A stretch of 9,676 nt of DNA from Pseudomonadota bacterium (GTDB taxonomy: Bacteria; Pseudomonadota; Alphaproteobacteria; Rhodobacterales; Rhodobacteraceae): contig JAQCLA010000082.1 of NCBI GenBank assembly GCA_027592105.1, forward strand, positions 1 through 9,676, in the 5' to 3' direction. Shown piece by piece: positions 6,105 to 9,676 of this stretch. A program made the position numbers and the translations under genes. The number at the start of each line of letters is the position of its first letter. The first letter of the stretch is position 1. The notes below the pieces were generated by a model. The model had not been told where the DNA came from. It saw only the letters and a list, made by a program, of their open reading frames with translations, and ran no database searches.

Positions 6105-6214
6105 GCAATCGGGTGGAAAGACGGGGCGCAAGCGGTGATAGTTTTTTCCTATTGCTTTTGCCCGAGCGGCCATTTTTAGGCCCTTTTTGCAGCTTGGCGC
6201 GCGCGGGCCTTGGA

Positions 6215-8380
6215 TTAAGCGGCCAATAGCCGCGCCTCGGCACCACGCACACAGCGCCGGGCCGTGGGGCCGAAACGGCCGATATCACCGCGAAATTCCG
6301 GGCAATGCGCAAAAAGATCGGCGCGGCCCGCACTGCTGAGCGCCTTGAGCCCCTCAGCCCCAAGATGCAGGCTTTCGACCGGCGCACCCTCGGCATAAAC
6401 GACCTGATGGCGGTCGAAGAGCATGTGAATATAGACCACGGCGGTTTGTGGTGCGACGCGGAAATCATCGCCGTTGATCAGGTGGCGCGCGCTCACCAGC
6501 ACCTCTTCGTCGCCGCACAAAAGCTGGGCGCGAAATCCCTCGACCAAGACGCGATGCTGTGGCGACAGCAAAAAGGGACGCCGCGCGCCCAAAATGCCGC
6601 CGGCCGCCACGCGGATCGGGGCGTTGCGCCCGCGGCCCGGCCCCATACGTCCCCCGATCCAGCGGATCGGTTGTGCGCCATCATCGCGGGTGATGACCAT
6701 GTCGCCGATCCGCAAGTTCTCGATCGGGCGTTCGCCGCTGGGCGTCAGGATCATGGTACCGGGCGTGAAGCAAATGACATCCTCGATCTCGGAAAAGGTC
6801 AGGATAGACCCATCCAGCAAGGTGACCGAGCCCGCCAAATCACCCGGCGTGGTGCTGGTGTAGTTGACCGCGCCCGCGTTCAGCCCGCCGAGTTCCAGCA
6901 CATCCCCCGCGCCCTCGGCCCCCTCGCCGCCGATGATGGTGATGGCCGCACTGCCCGTTTCGGCCAAATCCGTTAGGATGAATACATCGTCGCCATCGCC
7001 ACCCGTGACGACATCGCCTTGTGCCGCGAACAGCGTATCATTGCCGGCACCCCCCGACAGGGTGTCGGCGCCCGTGCCGCCGTCAATCCTGTCATTCCCG
7101 GCATCGCCCGAGAGAAGGTCATTACCAGCTTCGCCGTAAATCAGGTCATCGCCATCGCCCCCCGACAAGGTGTCGTCACCTGTCTCGGCGGGCAGGGCCG
7201 TAAAGCTGATATCGCCGATCCAGATCGCTTGCGTGCCGGACAAGCCATTGCTGTAATCGACCTCGATCTGGGTGATCGGGCCTGAGATCTGCACCAAGAC
7301 AGAGCCGTTGAGCGCTGCAGGGTTGGTTGCGATATTGGCCGCAGTCAGCGTCGGTGCGATGCCTGTGATCGGCGTATTCGTCCCATAGGTCAGGGTAACG
7401 GCGACGGCGTTGCCATCGGCGTCAAAGGCCCGCACCGTGACGATGTCGCGGTGATTGCCGCTGCCCCAGTCGAAATCATTGATCCGAAAGGCGACATCGC
7501 CCACCTCGCCCGACCAGCCCGGCGCGTTCGCGGTGAAATCAAGCGTCATGCGCGCGGTTGCCGCGTCGCCATTGCCGAACATGTAGAGTGCCGATGAGGT
7601 GCCAAAACCTTCGCCCGGCCCGACATAGACGGCATCGGTGCCTTCGATCTGGTAGAGCGGGTTGTTGTTGCCCAGATTGGTGAAGGTCACATTGGCGTCG
7701 ATCGCCCCATCGCTCAGCGTGATACCGCCCTCGATATTTTGTTCGTCGTTTTGCGCGGTGTCCCAGCGCAGCAACCCGGTGGTCGGCGAAACAGCGGCCG
7801 TGCCGGTATCGCCCCAGATCGTATCGGCACCTGCGCCGCCTTGGATCGAATCCGCGCCGCCATCGCCGAAGAGCAGATCGGCACCAGCGCCTCCGTCGAT
7901 CGTGTCATCACCATCGAAGCCACGCACTGTGTCGGCACCCGTTGTCGGACCGTCGCCACCGCGATCGGTGAAGCCCGCAGTGATCACATCATCGCCATCG
8001 CCACCTTCGACGAGACCGTCTGATGGTTCCCACGACGGGCTGGTGATCGTTGCCGCCGAGGTCAGTGTGCTGACTGGGCCAAAGCTCGACACGAAGTAGA
8101 CATTGCCACTCGTGGCAAGGTGATAGCTGCCCGGCTCATTGGTATTGGCAAAGGTCTGGCCATTCCAAGTCCCGGTCCAAGACCATGACCCCGCGCCAAT
8201 GATCGTGTCGGTGGTAAAGGTGACCAGCGCACCCGAGATGACATCGCCATCATCAAGTGCCCCATTCGGCCCCAAGCTGACCAGATATCCGTCGGGCATC
8301 GCATGTCGCGCGTTTTGCGCGCCTCCGTCGGGGCCGGGGCCAAGACCGCCTCGATTGGCGGCATGGGCCGGATCGGCCAT
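6215..8380 (-). CDS. RTX-repeat protein with C-terminal Hint (Hedgehog/intein) domain
   Basis: This 721-aa protein is probably exported by a type I system and calcium-binding. Order: an N-terminal beta-rich module (about 28-115, starting MPDGYLVSLG); RTX block 1 (126-190, for example GGDGDD, GFDGDDTIDGGAGAD, GGAGAD); a roughly 190-residue beta-rich domain (204-396); RTX block 2 (400-466, for example GGDGDDLIYGEAGNDLL, GGAGND); a short linker; and a Hint_2 domain (about 536-700). The Hint domain starts with Cys537 in CFTPGTMILTPSG, has the histidine block LLSPQHRVLV (His609), and continues with HMLFDRHQVVYAEG. In Hint domains the first Cys attacks the preceding peptide bond, so cleavage near residue 536 is possible but unproven. 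No intein splice partner follows. The start is uncertain: ATG 8380 has no Shine-Dalgarno; ATG 8299 matches the usual family N-terminus better. No transporter genes (ABC, MFP, TolC) are adjacent. Confidence 0.9.
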   Translation of the reverse strand: MADPAHAANRGGLGPGPDGGAQNARHAMPDGYLVSLGPNGALDDGDVISGALVTFTTDTIIGAGSWSWTGTWNGQTFANTNEPGSYHLATSGNVYFVSSFGPVSTLTSAATITSPSWEPSDGLVEGGDGDDVITAGFTDRGGDGPTTGADTVRGFDGDDTIDGGAGADLLFGDGGADSIQGGAGADTIWGDTGTAAVSPTTGLLRWDTAQNDEQNIEGGITLSDGAIDANVTFTNLGNNNPLYQIEGTDAVYVGPGEGFGTSSALYMFGNGDAATARMTLDFTANAPGWSGEVGDVAFRINDFDWGSGNHRDIVTVRAFDADGNAVAVTLTYGTNTPITGIAPTLTAANIATNPAALNGSVLVQISGPITQIEVDYSNGLSGTQAIWIGDISFTALPAETGDDTLSGGDGDDLIYGEAGNDLLSGDAGNDRIDGGTGADTLSGGAGNDTLFAAQGDVVTGGDGDDVFILTDLAETGSAAITIIGGEGAEGAGDVLELGGLNAGAVNYTSTTPGDLAGSVTLLDGSILTFSEIEDVICFTPGTMILTPSGERPIENLRIGDMVITRDDGAQPIRWIGGRMGPGRGRNAPIRVAAGGILGARRPFLLSPQHRVLVEGFRAQLLCGDEEVLVSARHLINGDDFRVAPQTAVVYIHMLFDRHQVVYAEGAPVESLHLGAEGLKALSSAGRADLFAHCPEFRGDIGRFGPTARRCVRGAEARLLAA

Positions 8381-8402
8381 GTGAACGGATTGTTTCTAGA
8401 TT

Positions 8403-8416
8403 GGGAACAAGGCGCG
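8403..8416 (-). repeat. 14-nt element shared with the gatC leader
   Basis: GGGAACAAGGCGCG (plus-strand reading) occurs here and at 3911-3924. In both places it is in the same orientation and ends 19-22 nt upstream of the annotated ATG of a minus-strand gene (RTX/Hint and gatC). Two copies at equivalent positions hint at a common leader or promoter element, but coincidence cannot be excluded. Confidence 0.3.
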
Positions 8417-8453
8417 ACTGCGCGCAAGTCGTGCCGCTGACAGGACCATTTTT

Positions 8454-8467
8454 AGACGAATTTGTCT
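8454..8467. promoter_or_regulatory. Near-perfect palindrome upstream of the RTX/Hint gene (candidate operator)
   Basis: AGACGAATTTGTCT is a 14-bp dyad whose reverse complement differs only at the central-flank pair (positions 5 and 10). It lies in an AT-rich patch about 75 nt upstream of the ATG at 8380, in the 148-nt gap between this gene and the oxidoreductase gene. It has the form of a dimeric regulator site. I do not recognise the regulator. Confidence 0.35.
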
Positions 8468-8528
8468 TAGTTTCCGTGGATTATGGCCGCGCTTTGGCAA
8501 AATGCCCGGTTTGTGACGGCTTTGTGGC

Positions 8529-9488
8529 CTAGATTGTCACCACGACCTTTCCGGTGCTTTTCCGTTCTCGCAACAATGCAAGGGCTGCGGCGGTTTCTTC
8601 CAAGGGGAAGGTGGCGCTGACATGCGGCTTGATCCGACCTGCTGCATAAAGGGCCATCAATTCCGTCAAGCTTGCGTTCAGCACATCAGGTGCAAAGCGC
8701 AAATAGCCGCCCCAATAGAACCCCATCACGGTGATATTCTTGACCAAGAGCAGGTTGGCGGGGATTTGCGGGACCACGCCGCTGGCAAAGCCGATGGTCA
8801 AGATGCGCCCTTCCGGGCGGGTGGCGCGCAGGGCTGCATCGAAATCTGCACCGCCCACCGCGTCATAAACCACATCGACACCACCCAAGGCCTTGAGCTG
8901 CGCGGCCAAATCGCCATCACGGCTGTCGATCAGGTGATGCGCACCGGCCGCTTGCGCCACGGCCAGCCGTTCGGCCCCCCGCGCAACCGCCACCACCTCG
9001 GCGCCCATCGCGGCACCCAAAGCCACGGCTGAAAGCCCCACACCGCCTGCAGCGCCTAGCACGACCAGCCGTTCGCCGGGCTGCAACCCCGCCTTGCGCG
9101 TCAACGCCAGATGCGAGGTGCCATAGGCCACCAAGAAACCCGCTGCTTGCGGAAAGGGCATGGCGTCTGGGATCGGCACCGCGCGCCTCGCATCGAATAC
9201 ACCGTATTCCGCCAAGCCGCCTTGACCCGCAAAGATCGCCACGCGCGCACCGACCTTGGGCATGTCGACCCCCGGCCCAAGGCCCATGACGGTGCCGGTA
9301 AGCTCCATCCCCATGGTGAAAGGAGGCGTCGGCGTGTCTTGATACATGCCATCAACCATCAGCAGATCGGCGAAGTTCAACCCGCAGGCGGCAATCTTGA
9401 CCAAGATCTGACCCGGCCTCGGCATCGGCTGTGCGATTTCGGCCAAATGCGGGGGGGTGGTGTGATCCTCCAGCAAGAATGCGCGCAT
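8529..9488 (-). CDS. Zinc-independent NAD(P)H:quinone oxidoreductase-type MDR protein
   Basis: The 319-aa protein belongs to the medium-chain dehydrogenase/reductase superfamily, quinone oxidoreductase (QOR) branch. It has a GroES-like N-terminal domain (about 1-120) with VKIAACGLNFADLLMVDGMYQ and FTMGMELTGTV, then a Rossmann domain with the nucleotide-binding GAAGGVG (145-151), VYDAVGG (207-213) and GRILTIGFASG (227-237). The cysteine and histidine ligands of the catalytic zinc in alcohol dehydrogenases are absent. Such enzymes reduce quinones or enones or act on CoA-linked substrates; the substrate cannot be told here. The ATG at 9488 (MRAFLLEDH) has GGGGG (9500-9496) 7 nt upstream and gives the standard family N-terminus. 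A longer frame from 9584 would start in the predicted promoter and is rejected. It looks monocistronic; no convincing T-rich terminator follows. Confidence 0.93.
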   Translation of the reverse strand: MRAFLLEDHTTPPHLAEIAQPMPRPGQILVKIAACGLNFADLLMVDGMYQDTPTPPFTMGMELTGTVMGLGPGVDMPKVGARVAIFAGQGGLAEYGVFDARRAVPIPDAMPFPQAAGFLVAYGTSHLALTRKAGLQPGERLVVLGAAGGVGLSAVALGAAMGAEVVAVARGAERLAVAQAAGAHHLIDSRDGDLAAQLKALGGVDVVYDAVGGADFDAALRATRPEGRILTIGFASGVVPQIPANLLLVKNITVMGFYWGGYLRFAPDVLNASLTELMALYAAGRIKPHVSATFPLEETAAALALLRERKSTGKVVVTI

Positions 9489-9550
9489 TGTCTGTCCCCC
9501 TTTGGCTAAGGCCAACCTAAAGGCGCGCCATGCCGCCCGCCAGCCCGAGA

Positions 9551-9583
9551 TGACATTGCAGCAAGGGGATATTGGCAATGTCA
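9551..9583. repeat. Perfect 9-bp inverted repeat over the oxidoreductase promoter
   Basis: TGACATTGC (9551-9559) and GCAATGTCA (9575-9583) are exact inverted copies separated by 15 nt. They overlap both boxes of the predicted minus-strand promoter, so regulator binding would control access of RNA polymerase. The repeat is certain; the operator role is inferred. Confidence 0.6.
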
Positions 9584-9584
9584 A
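9555..9584 (-). promoter_or_regulatory. Candidate promoter of the oxidoreductase gene
   Basis: On the minus strand a consensus TTGACA (9584-9579), an 18-nt spacer and TGCAAT (9560-9555, 4 of 6) form a good sigma-70 promoter. The start is near 9548, leaving a 60-nt leader before the ATG at 9488. This supports that start over the upstream in-frame ATG, whose codon is 9584-9582. Confidence 0.55.
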
Positions 9585-9630
9585 TCACTGCCCCAGAGGG
9601 CGAATAGTATTGCAACTACTCTCCAAAGGA

Positions 9631-9644
9631 TTGATCTGACGCAA
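9631..9644. promoter_or_regulatory. FNR/FnrL-like site, imperfect
   Basis: TTGATCTGACGCAA matches the FNR consensus TTGAT-N4-ATCAA at 8 of 10 positions; one half site is exact. It lies about 95 nt upstream of the predicted oxidoreductase start, so it might serve a divergent gene to the right of the window. With a single degenerate half site this is weak evidence. The rest of 9585-9676 holds no gene I can support. Confidence 0.2.
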
Positions 9645-9676
9645 CGTCGCTCTAGGTAAGAGACGTCGTCGTTTCA

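Noticed and set aside
6148..6192. Terminator-like GGCC-ATTTTTA-GGCC-CTTTTT on the plus strand
   Set aside because: The stem is only 4 bp, and there is no plus-strand gene upstream; on the minus strand, where the RTX/Hint gene ends, it is not followed by T.
6305..6976. 223-codon open frame on the plus strand
   Set aside because: Antisense shadow of the Hint domain and RTX region; no family features.
7000..8000. Internal repeated sequence within 6980-7180 and 7800-8000
   Set aside because: These are the codons of RTX nonapeptides (GGxGxDxxx), a protein repeat, not a DNA-level repeat or CRISPR array.
8501..8515. Small stem GGCA-AAA-TGCC after the oxidoreductase stop
   Set aside because: Four base pairs with no T-run on the minus strand; not a credible terminator.
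9550..9639. 29-codon open frame on the plus strand (MTLQQGDIGNVNH...)
   Set aside because: No Shine-Dalgarno, no recognisable similarity, and it overlaps the inverted repeat and oxidoreductase promoter.

Overview
The window looks like a chromosomal segment of an alphaproteobacterium, most likely Rhodobacteraceae (Rhodobacter/Roseobacter relatives). Reasons: high GC with strongly GC-biased third codon positions; a Hint-domain RTX protein of the type common in that family; an excalibur-type lipoprotein; a zinc-free L33; and GatC/GatA, RNase P RNA and Bax-inhibitor-1 proteins that all read as alphaproteobacterial. This is a judgement from sequence features, not from a database match. No phage, IS, CRISPR, integron or tRNA was seen.

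Layout, left to right. Positions 1-112 hold a GCAA-capped hairpin and no supported gene. RNase P RNA (rnpB, minus) fills about 113-510. A compact minus-strand chain lies upstream of it: gatC, gatA, an excalibur lipoprotein and an AmpD/AmiD-like N-acetylmuramoyl-L-alanine amidase. Junctions are very tight: gatC and gatA nearly overlap, the lipoprotein stop overlaps a TTG start of the amidase, and the amidase stop is 5 nt from the RNase P P1 helix, so the rnpB promoter must sit inside the amidase gene. A 134-nt divergent region separates gatC from a plus-strand UPF0173 metallo-beta-lactamase-fold hydrolase. This hydrolase converges on rpmG (L33, minus, 55 aa), which has a clear promoter and terminator. 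Next come a Bax-inhibitor-1/YccA-like membrane protein (minus, strong terminator and Shine-Dalgarno), a 721-aa RTX + Hint protein (minus), and a zinc-independent quinone-oxidoreductase-type MDR enzyme (minus). The latter has a putative promoter overlaid by a perfect inverted repeat.

Most of the window is housekeeping: tRNA-dependent amidation (GatCA), tRNA 5' maturation (RNase P), translation (L33), murein turnover (amidase plus envelope lipoprotein), membrane homeostasis (BI-1). The accessory element is the RTX/Hint protein, predicted to be calcium-binding, exported and possibly self-cleaving. It is the most interesting gene here, but its architecture belongs to a known family and I do not claim a new system. 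Less explained signals are mostly regulatory: an operator-like inverted repeat over the oxidoreductase promoter, a near-palindrome upstream of the RTX/Hint gene, a 14-nt element shared by the gatC and RTX/Hint leaders, and the rnpB promoter buried in a coding region.
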